Positions 22,330 through 34,230 of a stretch of 64,000 nucleotides of DNA are shown here, piece by piece. The notes beneath the pieces are model-generated. The model worked only from the letters and a program-made list of their open reading frames with translations, did no database searches and had not been told where the DNA came from. Made by a program: the position numbers and the translations under genes. Origin of the DNA: Turnera subulata. Lineage: Eukaryota > Streptophyta > Magnoliopsida > Malpighiales > Passifloraceae. The stretch is taken from assembly GCA_028386065.3 (NCBI GenBank), contig JAKUCV010005492.1:124001-188000 (forward strand), given 5' to 3'. The first letter of the stretch is position 1. Every line of letters begins with the position of its first letter.

Positions 22330-25161
22330 TGAAGCGCCCCGACCCGTATTTACCGTAACACAGTAAACACGTGCCGAAACTATTCATAATGATAGAACAG
22401 ACAGTACAACGTGCAAATATTACACAATAGCAACTATCATTACAACTGTCACCCACACTCGGGGACCATTATCCAAACCCAACACAGTGCTCTCAGCAGC
22501 AACAGATGGTATCAGTAATATACATATCACAGGAAATCAGTAGTACAACAATATATATCACACAGCAGCGGAAATGTAGTACAGCATCATAAGCAATAGA
22601 ATAGCAGCGGAAGACTTATGCACATGCAACGGTGGTATGGATCCGGAGTCAGGTGGAGAAGAAAGCAGCAGCCATCGAACGTCGTACCTGAACTACGGAA
22701 ACAACTCAACCTACGGGATGAAACCCCGCAGGCGAGGGGTGAGTCCGAAGTGCTCACCGACCAAGGATAAACAGTGATATGCCAGCAACCGTAATACTTA
22801 AAAGCAAACACAGATAAGCAACAACATATCTCAACAACTGAACCAAGGCCAAAAGAATGCTTAATTATTATTACCAGTTTTATCTTCCGGGCCCCCGTCA
22901 CTGGACAAGCTAGGGTCGTACCTGGTTATCAATTAATTCCAGATGCTAGGTCAAAAACCAATCCTCATATCAGAACAACCGGATATTCGGCATATCCGAG
23001 CCTCCGCGGATATTCGGCATATCCGAGCCACTGGGTATTCGGTATATCCCAACCTCAGGCGACGTCATGCCAACCAGATATTCGGCATATCTGAGCCACT
23101 GCGGATATTCGGCATATCCGAGCCACCGCGGATATTCGGCATATCCGAGCCACTGGGTATTCGGTATACCCTAACCACAGGCATGACGGGCCAACCAAAC
23201 CAAAAACCGACCATAGCATCCCAAAATTAATTTTCAAACCATCGGATCGTACCACTACTTTCCACATGACAATAATATCAACATCTCAAATCAATTCCAA
23301 TTCCAATTTCATATTCCAATTTCTTTTTCGCAATTTCCACAGTCAATAGTTCAACATCAATCTCAACATAATATCCACAGAATCAATAACACAGTCCAAA
23401 AGCAACAATAATATCCACAACAGTCAATCAGCCAACAATCAGCAATTCAGCAGTTCAATCGAACAACAAAGCACACAAAGTATTACAGGCAACATAACAA
23501 GGGTTATCCATCCTCACCTTAGCCGATATCAACTATGAAATTGTTCAGCAAGTTCCAAGTCCGGTTCCTCAGCAAATTGTTCGTTATCAACTCCTATATC
23601 AATCAATAATATGCACATATAAGATGGTATGCAAATGTCATGCTAATACTGTATACCGGAAACTAAATATAAACTCGGCTCGGTTACTCCCCCGGGTTAA
23701 TTTTCCCTTATTATCATCATTCACCATTTATTTTCAAGGGTCAAATTATCCTTCTATACTTTTTCCTATACCCGGGCACTATTCCGGTATAATACTTCCT
23801 TGATAATACCCTTTCCAAAATTTATTTCCTAGGTATGTACTTTCCAAAATATTATTTCTTCAAATTATTATTTACCTTTTATATGCTCCCAAAGTTATTT
23901 CCCATATACCTTATACTTCCCTAAAATTTATATTTTTCCATTAACCCCAAAATTATATTTTTCTTTCCCAAAATTAATTTTCCAGAATTATTATTCTTTC
24001 TCTTCTTCCTTTTTTTTTTAATTAATTTCGGCCTGGCCCAAAACTAAGCCCAATCTTAAGTCAAACCATTAGTCTACTAGCTTAACCCAATCTCCAAAAC
24101 CCAGCCCACATCCAACCTATACCCAAGCCCAAAGCCCAACGGATATAAACTCAAACCCATGCAGCCCGCGACCCGGTCAGCTAAACCCGACCCATGAAGC
24201 ATTCAAACGGGTCGCAACCACATCCAACGGGTTGTGCTTACCTCGCTTGCAAAGATGGCGGCGCGGCAACACGAGGCGTCGGGCGAGACGGCCGGCGCGA
24301 GGAGGCGGCTGCAGCGGCGAGGCAAGCTAGCGGGCGGCCGACGCGAGCAGGGTGGCGCGGTGACGAGGCCGGCAGGGAGCAAGGCGGCGGCCGGTGGTGT
24401 CGAGGTGGGGCTCGGGCGCGCGTCACTCGAGGGAAGGAAGAGGAAGGAAGGAGCGGGGGTCGCGGCGGCCGGCGAGGAAAAGAGGAGGAGGAAGAAGGAG
24501 AGGAGGGTGTAGGTGGTGGTGTTGGGCGGCGGCAGTGGGGTGGTGACCGGTGGCGGCAGTGAAGGAAAAGAAAAGAAAAAAAAATAAATGGGGGAGGGGT
24601 TTGTGGATAAAACGACGGCGTGTGGCTGGTGTGTGTTGTGTTTGTTGTTTGTTTTTTTTTTCTTTTCAAATGAATTACAGGAAATAATTTGTAGGGGAGG
24701 AAGAGAAGGTTTAATGAGTTTGCAGGGCAGAAGGTAGCGAAGGTGGTGGTGCAGGGTAGCTGAAGAAAAATAATTTTATAGACAGCAAAATCATTGATAA
24801 GTCACAGGCTGAATAGGAATTGGCGGCTGGATAATTGAACTTCAATTATGCAGTTACTATGCTGCATGTGAAGTGTGGCCCACCTGGACCAGAAAATATC
24901 CGGTATACCCACTTATCTTATTTCTGGTCCAATAATTCGAGAATAACCCGGCTTTTTCCGAAAATTCCCGGACCTGGAAAAATCCCAACTTGGTCCGTAA
25001 AATCCGCAGAAAAATCCCGAGCGTAGGACTATGCTCGGTTTCAGAATTCAAGGCTCGATTTACCATAATTTAATTACCCAAGATTAAAAATCAATGGTAA
25101 ATTACTGTACATTAACTTAAACAGTCCCGGTAAAAATGAAATTTTTACCTGGGCTGTTACA
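22330..25161 (-). repeat. 5' LTR of the chromovirus
   Basis: Partner of 14313-17109, ending at the ATCTC target-site duplication. It contains the hairpin array at 22981-23171 and the GC-rich block at 24194-24669. Indels relative to the other LTR include one additional hairpin unit and small changes in simple-sequence runs. Confidence 0.92.
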
Positions 25162-25208
25162 ATCTCCTTTTTTCACTACCATCATCACTGAACTCAAATC
25201 AATCATCC

Positions 25209-25530
25209 ATGAAACAAACCACCATAGCTTTCTTCTACTTTCTCCTTCTCTTTCTCCTGATAGCCCAATCCCATGAGACGATGGCGCACCAAGGCGGCAT
25301 CAGCAGCATCGTCTTTGCCACACTTGGTGGATTAGACTACGATTTTGATATCTTTACCCTCTCAACTCACCAATCCCCTTTCAAATCCAACCAGCTCCGA
25401 ATCATCGACAACCTATCAGTCAATTTCAACGGCCACTTCCCTCCTCCTACTCCTTCCCTCCTCTCTCTCTTGCCCAACCACACCTCCCTCCTTCACCTAA
25501 AAAAATCGGGTGATAGTATTGGTGGGTTGT
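25209..25530 (+). pseudogene. Captured 5' exon fragment, TolB/DPP6-N-like secreted protein
   Basis: The reading frame opens with a signal peptide (MKQTTIAFFYFLLLFLLIAQ) and continues with 'GGISSIVFATLGGLDYDFDI', 'LRIIDNLSVNFNGHFP' and 'LLPNHTSLLHL'. This resembles the N-terminus of plant beta-propeller proteins annotated as DPP6 N-terminal/TolB-like, recalled from family patterns and not verified by search. After about 105 codons it runs into the subterminal repeats of the hAT-like element, so only the 5' end is present. Sequence on both sides of the chromovirus insertion (14220-14308 and 25162-25208) may be its 5' UTR. No downstream exons are seen. Confidence 0.5.
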
Positions 25531-26264
25531 CGAGCTCAATCGAGCCTAATCGAGCCAATCTCGAGCTCGAGCCTGGATGTCAAAGCTCGATCGAGTTCGA
25601 GTCCGAGCTCGAGCCTAAATTTTCCTTAACGAGCTCGAGTCAAGCTTGCCAATACTCGGCTCGTTTACACCCCTATTAGGAATTATAATTTAAGGTTAAG
25701 GATTAAGGACTTTCAATATGATATGCAAGGTTTTAAATTTCATATTCTAGTATTTAAAATTTTGAAATTTAATATTTAAGTTTAGGATTTAGTGTTTTAG
25801 ATTTTACTATTTAGGATAGAGAATCAGGTATCAAATTTTTCATACTAGGACTTATGATTTAAGATTTAATATTAAATATTTTAAGAATTAAAGTATAGGT
25901 TTTGGAATTTTATGGTTTAACATTTTAGGATTTAAGAATTAATGCTTTGGATGTTAGCCTTTATAGTTTATAATTTTAGGTTTTAAGATTAATATTCAGT
26001 TCTTAGGGTTTATAATTTTTTAGGATTTAATTTTTTTTTAGATTTAAGGACTTAATTAATTTGAATTATGATAAGAGGGATCATAATATACATTTAGGAA
26101 CATTTGAGGGACAAAAAAATTTCTATTCGACATCTAAAATTAACACAAAGGAATTATTTTGGTATGACTAACTAAAGAAATAAGACTTGATTGAAGGTTT
26201 TTAGAATTGTAGGACTCAATTGAGGAATGATCTAAAATTATAGGATTTCGGAAGGAGTTTTCCC

Positions 26265-27519
26265 ATTTATGGGGACGTCATATCGCTCTACAAATGTGTA
26301 CAATGAAAAGCCTCCGAGCGAGCGAGCGAGGGACGAATACGATGATCTGGAACACAACTCCTGTTATGATTTATGGGCACCTCGCAACTTTCTATTAGGT
26401 AGCTACCTAGTAATACTATGTTTGTTCAATTCAAAGGGAGAAAAGGAAAGAAGAAGAAGAGTAGGTAGCTGATGAACTTTATGCGGCGGAAAAAAAGAAA
26501 GTAGGTAGTATAGTAGCTAGCTACCCACAAAAGGCCCAGCCTGCAAGCAAGCAAGCAAGAGGATCCGTCCTACCTCTTTTTAAGAATCTTAATTAATACT
26601 AGTTAGTATTTTTTTTCTTCTATATTTGTCCGTGTCATTCTTGTACAGGGGCAATATAGTTTAATGATTTACTTTTAGGTTATAGAGTTATCGTCAAAAA
26701 CCCCACTACAGTCTCAGATACAGGTTTTCTCTCTATTTCTTTTTTTTTTTTTCTCCCCACTACATCAGAATAATAAATTAATAATAACAATAATAATCAA
26801 ATGAATGGGCGGAAAGACTGAAACTAAGTCAAAGAAAGACAACTGATTTTTCTTTTTTTTTTTTGATAATTAACAACTGATTTTTCTTAAGGCCCCTAGG
26901 TCTTAGATGTTCAAAGAAAACAAAAACCTGCACAGCCCCGACACCTGGTTAGAAGCAATCGGATACATTAACGCTGCCTCTTTTTTTTTTTTTTTTTTCT
27001 AATAACGCTTTACTCTGCTTTTTTTTTGGTCTGATAAAGCTTTACGCTGCTGCATTTTTGTTTTTTTTTCCCACTCCCCCCCTGCCCCCCAACCAGCGCT
27101 GCTGCTGACTCTCTGTATACAGGAGCAAGATTTCCTCCACATATGTACATATTTTCGCCACGTGTGTATCTTATTTTCAACAACAGCCACGTATATATCT
27201 ATTTAACTAATATATGGTATATGCAGTCTTCAAAAGTAATCTCAAACACATTTTTGTTTTATATAAGCTAGATATAAATGATATCATATACATACATTCT
27301 TTAATTAATATTGTGTATATAGGTTGGGGTTATTAAAGGTATCTTAATACATAATGTGCATAAATAGTCTTGTGTTATCAATAATAAAATACAAGTGTAC
27401 CATAGTATTAAATGGTAGCAGAGCCAAACTCTAATCCTAAATTTTAGCCGACTTCTCTTTTTTTAAAAAAAAAAACACCCATGTCGACCGATTCTTTTTC
27501 TCTAGCGGCAAAAAATTCA
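26265..27519. other. Intergenic with homopolymer and short tandem runs
   Basis: Contains (GAGC)n near 26317-26330, (GCAA)n near 26543-26560, and several poly-T tracts (for example 26982-26998). Short ORFs show no conserved motif. No gene was recognised. Confidence 0.5.
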
Positions 27520-29811
27520 TCCTCAGATGCTCTTGTGTCGAGCACAACATCTTCCCATCCTCCTCGTAATCTTACTCACCAATTTTTCATCAAACTCACG
27601 TCTACAAATTACTTATTGCGGCGTGCTCATTGTCTTCCCAAGGTGCTGTGAGCACCGCGCCGCGGCTCGGTTGGCGGGGATATCGCCTCCTGACCGTGGT
27701 TTAAATTCAATAACCTGCAACTTGCAATGATCATTCCCAAATGCATGAACTAACTTAGTTCAAGTGGAGGGAATCGATTCGATGAGTCCCGGGATAGACG
27801 AATCAACCGCTTCCCAAAGAACCATCGTTCCAAGCATATTCCTAGATATAAATTGGAGGAGTCACAAACGGTCTAACTTAAAACCCAGTAACCATAGACA
27901 GAATACGCTTGTACGATATTCGCACTTTGAACAAAGCTTGCTCGTTTTCGTTCCTTACGCGAGGATAGGCTTGATTTGTGAACTATATTTCTCCTTTTCG
28001 AGACATGAGAGCTTCACCCTTGCTCAATTCTCTTTTCTTCGTTCACAACATCAAGCCCTTCCTCAGGAAGTAATCATTACAAATCCAAACAAACCCACAG
28101 AAATAGTGTGCACGCACTGTTCTTGGTGTTCTCTTGATTGTTTACTAACAAGGAGTCGCCACCCAAGTTTGATTTAGGAAAAACTTGAGAAAACCCCGTC
28201 AATGACTCCGGATAAAGCACAAATCAAAACGAAGAAGAGGGTCCGGGGATTCGTTTATCGTGAACCACCATCTTCATTAAGACAATGTATGTGATATTGG
28301 ATGACAAACAAATGTGTACAATTCATAGTTGGATCAATTACTTCATGTGACCAAACAAACAAATAAATACATGTACGAAATGCAAAATATTTACAAATTT
28401 GAGCTTCCTCCTCATCCACTTGAGACTGCCTATGTATTCTTGGGTTCAAAGCTCTCACAGTTCTTCTAAACGGGGATCCCCAAGGCTAACCTAGGTCTTC
28501 TTCTAGAATTGGCCCAATCCTCACTTAAACGAACTTCTGCGCTCTATACTGGAACGATGGGCTTAGCTTCTCAAAGCACTGTACTAAGTGCATGCAATCA
28601 CTGCTCTCAGATAGCGTCTGAAACAAATGCATTGTACAAAACACATTTGGGTATTAAGAAAGGTCTTCAATGCAAACTTATATCATTTCCATGAATGGAT
28701 GGAATCTTATGCATAAAACTCATGTATGTAATTTTCAAAGAATATAGATGAGCAAGTTTTGAAAACATATTGAATGCTTTAGTTATAAAACCATTTGATA
28801 TGTCTAGACCTAGCAAATGCTTGACAAAAGATGGCCGGAATATTTTCGACACAAAACATCGATACAAAAAGGGTGATTGACTATCAAAACATTCATTTTC
28901 GTTCTTTTCACATTGCCTATGAAAGTGTGGCTTTTACCAAAAATATTTCGTGTTTGAAAACTAAGCTTTAGTGATTTTTCTTTGAAAAGGTGCAATTTGG
29001 AGAAAATTGGTTCTTTATGCATTAAAACTGTTTTTGGAGAAAGGTGCCCGGATTTGACAAAAGAATACATCTATAAAGGTGTTTATGCCCAAAGAGGTTT
29101 GCAAAAAGCATCGTTGAGAAATACTTGATATCATCATTGAAGGAAAAACATCTTGAAAAACCGAATTTCATGATTTTCGCATCAAGGGCAGAAGTTGGTT
29201 TAGGCCCTATCCTAAAAGACGTACCCATTTCATACACGGGGACCCCCCTAACACGCAATGCTAACAAGCAAAGACACAAACAAACAATAATGCAAACAAA
29301 TGATGCAACATAACATTTATAATGCAATGGATGCAAAACAAACAGTTACACAAGTGCATAAAAGTAAATGGGTTTCCATACGGATCGTTAGCGAGTACCA
29401 AAACCATTTTAGCATTAAAACGTGTCAAAAAAGAGCATCGACGAATGATTCGGAAATTCCAGCATTACGACGGCATGGCACGACAAAAATACCGGGTAAC
29501 TATCCGGCATTACGACGGCTTAGCATCGACGATTTGCTAAAACGATTTCGGCATCGTAACGTTACGATGGAAACCCGAAGCGTACCTTAGACGGAGGGAG
29601 AGAGAGCTCTAACCTGCAAAAGGATTCTTAGGAAGACTTTGACTTCGCACCCAAATTCCGACTTAGAGGGGGACAAAAGAGGTAGAAGAGGGCGAATATC
29701 AAACCCATTATTTTCAACTTTAAGCGGGACGGGGAGGAAGATAGAAGTGCAAAGACGTGCACTAAGGAGCGCGCCTCCTGGAGTGAATAAAAATGAAGGG
29801 AGAAGGCCCTT

Positions 29812-29826
29812 ATTTATAGCCTTACT
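29812..29826 (-). promoter_or_regulatory. TATA box of the inverted Tat-like LTR
   Basis: The minus strand reads ggctataaataagggcc, a strong plant TATA element, followed by a pyrimidine-rich leader (29650-29790). Confidence 0.6.
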
Positions 29827-30085
29827 CCATGACACTTGTGTAAATATGCAAGTTTGAAAAAGTGGGTTCCATGGCTTCAGGCTATGGCTTCAGTTCATAG
29901 CTTCAGGCCATGACTTCAATTATACATTAGTTTCTTTGAAACGGGGCCCGCCCGGGGCTCGAAAAATTCTCAAAATAATCTTGGAGGTCCTACCCCATGT
30001 GTTCTAAAGGGTTTTGCAAAAAATGGCTCACATCATCAGGGTGCTTCATCCCTACACTATCTTCTACCTTCCCTAGAGGGAAACA

Positions 30086-30320
30086 GTCAAAGCGACTAAA
30101 ATAGCTATCAAGAGATCTTATCCTTGAGGATATAGTCAAAGCGACTAAAAGAAGGGATCAAGAGATCCTGCCCTTGAGGATATAGCCAAAGAGACTAACA
30201 AAAGGACCAAGAGATCCTATCCATGAGGATATAGTCAAAAGCCACTAGAAAAAGGGACCAAGAGATCCTATCCATGAGGATATAGTCAAAGCGACTAAAA
30301 GAGGGACCAAGAGATCCCAA
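30086..30320. repeat. Five-copy, about 50-bp tandem repeat
   Basis: Units begin near 30086, 30135, 30185, 30234 and 30285 and share 'gtcaaagcgactaaaa', 'gggaccaagagatcc' and 'tatccatgaggatata'. Copies differ by a few substitutions and one or two indels. It lies in putative U3 of the inverted LTR. Confidence 0.9.
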
Positions 30321-31936
30321 AATTAAGGCTTAACGTACCCTTTATAACAGCTGGAAGGGTAATCTAGTTCTTAAGAGTGTGCATGTCATACTCATTAGTC
30401 TATAATCAACAAACGTCGAGTACCGTGCCCCTAGCACTATTTCAAAAGAGGTTGGGCTCTACAATTTGTTCCATTGAGAATGCCCAAAGCAATAACATAT
30501 CAAATTTCTAAAAAGCTAGGTCTTACAAATTATTCCATTAAGAATGCCCAAATATAATCATCAATTCATCTATTCCTAGGGCATCATGCCCAACTATATC
30601 AAAGTGAAACAAGTCAGAGGGTATCATGCCCCTAGAGTCTGCAGGTTATTCTACATCTCGGGTGTGGGCATGGCATGCCTAGTGGTCTACAATCAATATC
30701 ATCTAAAAGATTTGGGCATGCCATGCTTCTTCGGCTCTCACCTCTCGTCTGCTGATCGATTTGGGCATGCTGTGCCCCTCTGCTAACAACTCTAGTATAT
30801 CTAAGTCTATACAAGATGGTGAGTTTATGATGTCGTCATTTTCATTGAAAATGCATCTTTAACCAAATTTATCTCATATAAGGAATCCATGTCTTATATC
30901 TAAATGATGCATGAGCATGTTTCTAAACTGTGTCTTCTTATCAATGCATGGGGATGCCCATAGTTTCTACACGTTTTTTTTAGATGCAAGTGCCTCTACT
31001 TATACATGATGTGTCTGTTATTTTTGTTCTTTTCTGTTTCTTTTTTAATGTAAGTGCCATCTACTTCTACATGATATGTTTGGATGCAAGTGTTCCTAAT
31101 ATGATGCATGAGCTTTGAAAATTATTCGAGCCAATGTGAAAGTTAAGTAGCCTGAGGAAAAAGCGAATTATTCCTTAAAAAATACTAAAGCTTCCTGTGA
31201 AGGATTCGCAATGACTATGAAAAATTTTCTTTTCAACAAGGACCACATGAGTGGCCAATTAAAAACTTCTAAGTGCATTAAGAATCGACTTGCTAAGCAA
31301 TGGGGCCAGAGGCGCGGAGACTCCGTGAGAACAGATGAGGTTCGGGCACTCTTTTATTGTTAATGGCTACTCTCTTATTTTCCCTCTTTACCTTAACTTT
31401 TACCTAGACCGCCCTTTCGGATTTTCAATCTAGCAGTCGTGTCCTAACTTTTGCCTAGGCTGCCCTTTCGAGTTTTCGACCTAGCAGACTTTCCTTTTCT
31501 CTTCTTTCTTTTTTCATTTCCTTTTTCTTTGATATTTTCTTTTTTCAAGGGGAGTAGCAGGCACGAGCCTTTGGGATGATGCAATTATGGTGAGCTTGAG
31601 GTAGCCTCGAGAGACCATTGGAGAGGTAGACGAGTGGATAACCAGAGTTGGCGTGAGATCCATAACAACCATGGGGATGAAAAATTGTGCTCGAGAGACA
31701 AATAGATATATCCATGATCGTCGAAGCCATTGCTTACTGAAATGCAAGAGAGAAATGAGCCATGCCGATAAATGACCAAAAAATCGTTGAGATTTTGAAG
31801 AGGAAGCCAGCTAACCAATATTCAAAACCGAGAGGTCGACGAATACTTGCCATGGTGTGAGTCCTATGAGGAGAGTAATGACACTTTGTGGATCTTGAGA
31901 GGTAGAGTCCGAAAAAAGAAAACAACATTTGAATAT

Positions 31937-33628
31937 TGTGAACACCCAAATTTGACCCAAGAATATTTTGTTGATTTGGGCATTTAATATATTTTACTTG
32001 GTGATTATTGAGATCATTTAATCCTGGGTCAAGATATGTTAGAGGTTCGAATTAATAGAGTTTGAGTATTTTATTTGTTTGGCCGTTGTATTTGTTTTAT
32101 CCCATTATTATTGAGATGATTTAATTTTGGGTAAAGAATAAATTTAAAGTCCAAATTGATAAGATATGGATCCTCCAGCAATAGCAGCCCACATTGACAC
32201 ATTACCCACAACTAATTTTAATGGAATTTTAGAATTAAAATATATCTTTTTCTTGTTTTGTGTTTTTATGGTAAAATGTTTAGAAAAGAGGCAAATCCTG
32301 ATGTCTTTTTGATAAATAGGAAAAGTTAGGGCTTGGGAGACAAGTTAGGAGTGTTTCTGGGTCAGAAATATTCTAAAGGGCGTGGAAAATAAGTACAAGT
32401 TGGATTAAAGAGGAAAAGTACAAAAATAGGAAAAGTATAAAAACTGTACCTGGGTCCCGTCTGGGCGGTCAAATAGGGAAGACCGCCAGCCCATGGCGGT
32501 TGTCACGACATGACCGCCAGGGCTGGGCGGTCATCTGAGTCAGTTTCGGGAACTTTTCTCTTTTCTTGATCTTAACTCTTAACCGTCAGATCTAGGGGTT
32601 CAATTTCGACTCTAGGATTAATAGGATGACCCTTGAGACCCTGAACACTATAAATAGAACCCTCCTTAAACACAAATAAAACATACATTATTCTTCTCTT
32701 TTCTATTTACAATAAGCATAGGTGCTTAGAGAAACTCTTCTTCTCTAAGCCTAGGAATCTTTGATTGAGCTGTTATTCTGGAGGAATTTCGTGGAGAGGA
32801 ATAGCAAAGAGTTAGCAGTGAGTAGAGATCAAGAGGAGAGCAAGAAGAAGGCAGTTGGAGGCAATTCTGTTATCAAAGAGGTGGTGATCCCGAGTAGAAA
32901 TCCCTGGTGCATGTAGTTTCACTAAATCGACAATATCTGGAGCAGTAGGTGTCGGAATGCTACGATCTTGGTATCCCTGAAAGGATAAAAGGGAGATCCA
33001 CAATGTTATTGTTGACGTCAAAGGCTAATTTGGCCGTCTCCCTAATTTAAATTGCGATTGAAGTTGACATAAAATTGAGCTAAGGAGTGGGAAGAGAATC
33101 TGGTTAGAAAACACCCAATCGCAAGGAGCTAGAGGAGGGCTACAAGAGGTAATAGTAAACTTTTATCTTTCTTAGTTGATTGACATGATTCTTATACTAC
33201 TAATGCTTTGATTGTTGTATGATGTTGTGTAAGAACTACGTGAGCTTTGAACCCGGTCACCGGGGTATGTAGGCCGATTTTGGTGGTGGAATCTCAAGCT
33301 CATTTATGTTTTATTTTCTATTTTGTTTTTTTTTTTGTTGTTGTTGTTGCATGAGGCATGCTTTTGATCATCAATTGCACACAATTTCGCCCCAAATATG
33401 GATGAATGCCTAACACCTTCCCATCTATGACGAATCCCCGAATCCAACATCTTTGGTTCGCTATGACTAGTTGCCTTATGAACATCTTGATGCCTAAGTA
33501 TGATTTTTCCCTGAATTTTGCTCAATAATAAAATTCGGGTGATGACTCCTTTGGTGTTGGATGTTAGTTCAGAAGAAGGTGTAAGAGTAAGGTGGGAGGC
33601 TCAATTAATTTTGAGTTGGATACTCACA
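31937..33628 (+). repeat. Left LTR of Tat-like element
   Basis: 1692 bp. It includes a TATA box 'tataaataga' near 32650 and, just upstream, repeated GACCGCC/GGCGGTC motifs (32465-32545). Its 3' end carries the 'gggtgatgactcc' block. It is the only uninterrupted LTR copy of the family here. Confidence 0.8.
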
Positions 33629-34230
33629 GATGACGACTCCACTGGGGATATAGAGGGTTCAAGAAATTATGTGCAATTATTGTATTGATGTATGCCTTTT
33701 TGTTAGGCATATGGGGAAATTATGTGAAATTACGTGCCCTGTATTCGTTAATTATGTGTGAACCTTCTACCTTAAGAGGGTAAGGGGATCCGAGTCCGTT
33801 ATATACCGTCCTACAGGCTTAATGGCTTGAGTGAACCTATTTCTCGCCACTTAGTAATGATAGGGGTTGATAGGCCCGCGACGTCCTACATCATATGTGG
33901 GGTAGGCCAAACGACCCCTTAGCGGTGGTCCGTTGGCCCTCAACCAGCTGCATACCCTAGCATCTCATGCATAATGAAATAAATATGTGTATTCGCATGT
34001 TATGTGTTTATTTGTGTTTATGTGTCGTGTTTTGATGTTATGGATCCGAATTGCATGCATGCATTAGTGGTGAGAGAAGAAAAGAGCGCAGGTAATCTCC
34101 ATGGTTTTGATAGATAGACACTTAAAGAAACCCTCGATTTGCAAGGAAGTTTTCCAACAATTAAACTCTGAGGTATTTTTGGAAACCTGGGTAGATGCCC
34201 TTTTGCTACATGAATTTGGAATTAGAATTG
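33629..34230 (+). other. Non-coding internal region with PBS
   Basis: Starts with the primer-binding site TGACGACTCCACTGGGGA at about 33631. Contains the Tat-type leader ('gaacctatttctcgccactt', 'ggtccgttggccctcaacca'). No ORF of note. Confidence 0.7.

Larger units (their letters stand above)
14313..25161 (-). mobile_element. Complete Ty3/gypsy chromovirus (Tekay/Del-like), 10.8 kb
   Basis: Two long LTRs (14313-17109 and 22330-25161) flank a gag-pol unit read on the minus strand. The insertion is bounded by a 5-bp duplication ATCTC at 14308-14312 and 25162-25166. Domain order is gag, CCHC zinc knuckle, protease, RT, RNase H, integrase, chromodomain. The primer-binding site lies beside the right LTR and the polypurine tract beside the left LTR. 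The LTRs are very similar, so insertion is fairly recent. The coding frame is uninterrupted apart from two stops and the assembly gap. Confidence 0.93.
13854..25675. mobile_element. hAT-like non-autonomous element with 8-bp TSD
   Basis: The termini are inverted: the left begins TAGGGGTGTAAATGAG and the right ends with the complement, CTCGTTTACACCCCTA. They are flanked by TTAGGAAT at 13846-13853 and again at 25676-25683, an 8-bp duplication as expected for hAT elements. If the terminal T is excluded, a 9-bp duplication (MULE-like) is possible. Both subterminal regions are packed with CTCGAGC/GAGCTCG motifs, as expected for transposase-binding sites. Without the gypsy insertion the element is about 970 bp. 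It carries no transposase but holds a gene fragment at 25209-25530. Confidence 0.7.
13429..26264. mobile_element. Outer inverted-repeat (foldback) element, split by nested insertions
   Basis: The left arm (about 13429-13850) and right arm (about 25680-26264) are diverged reverse complements of each other. Shared landmarks are 'caattgagtcctacaa', 'tatttctttaattagttata', 'atcataatttcagttaatta' and 'ggtccttaaatct'. Each arm is roughly 400-550 bp and very AT-rich. The outer ends (around 'gggagtcctataac' at 13442 and 'ataggatttcggaagg' at 26239) are approximate, and no target-site duplication was found. Removing the nested hAT-like element brings the arms almost together. Superfamily unknown; MITE-like. 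Confidence 0.6.
27520..31936 (-). mobile_element. Tat/Ogre-like long LTR and leader, minus orientation
   Basis: On the minus strand the sequence passes from a promoter-like zone (TATA box at about 29814-29823) through a long transcribed-type region. It ends in the 'gggtggcgactcc' block (about 28150-28165) seen near the LTR ends of the Tat-like element at 31937-37702. Further leader shared with 2041-2737 follows. No protein-coding domain is present. The outer LTR start was not located; it may abut 31936. The region includes a 50-bp tandem array (30086-30320) and a family of GGGCATGC motifs (30575-30780) in putative U3. Confidence 0.5.
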
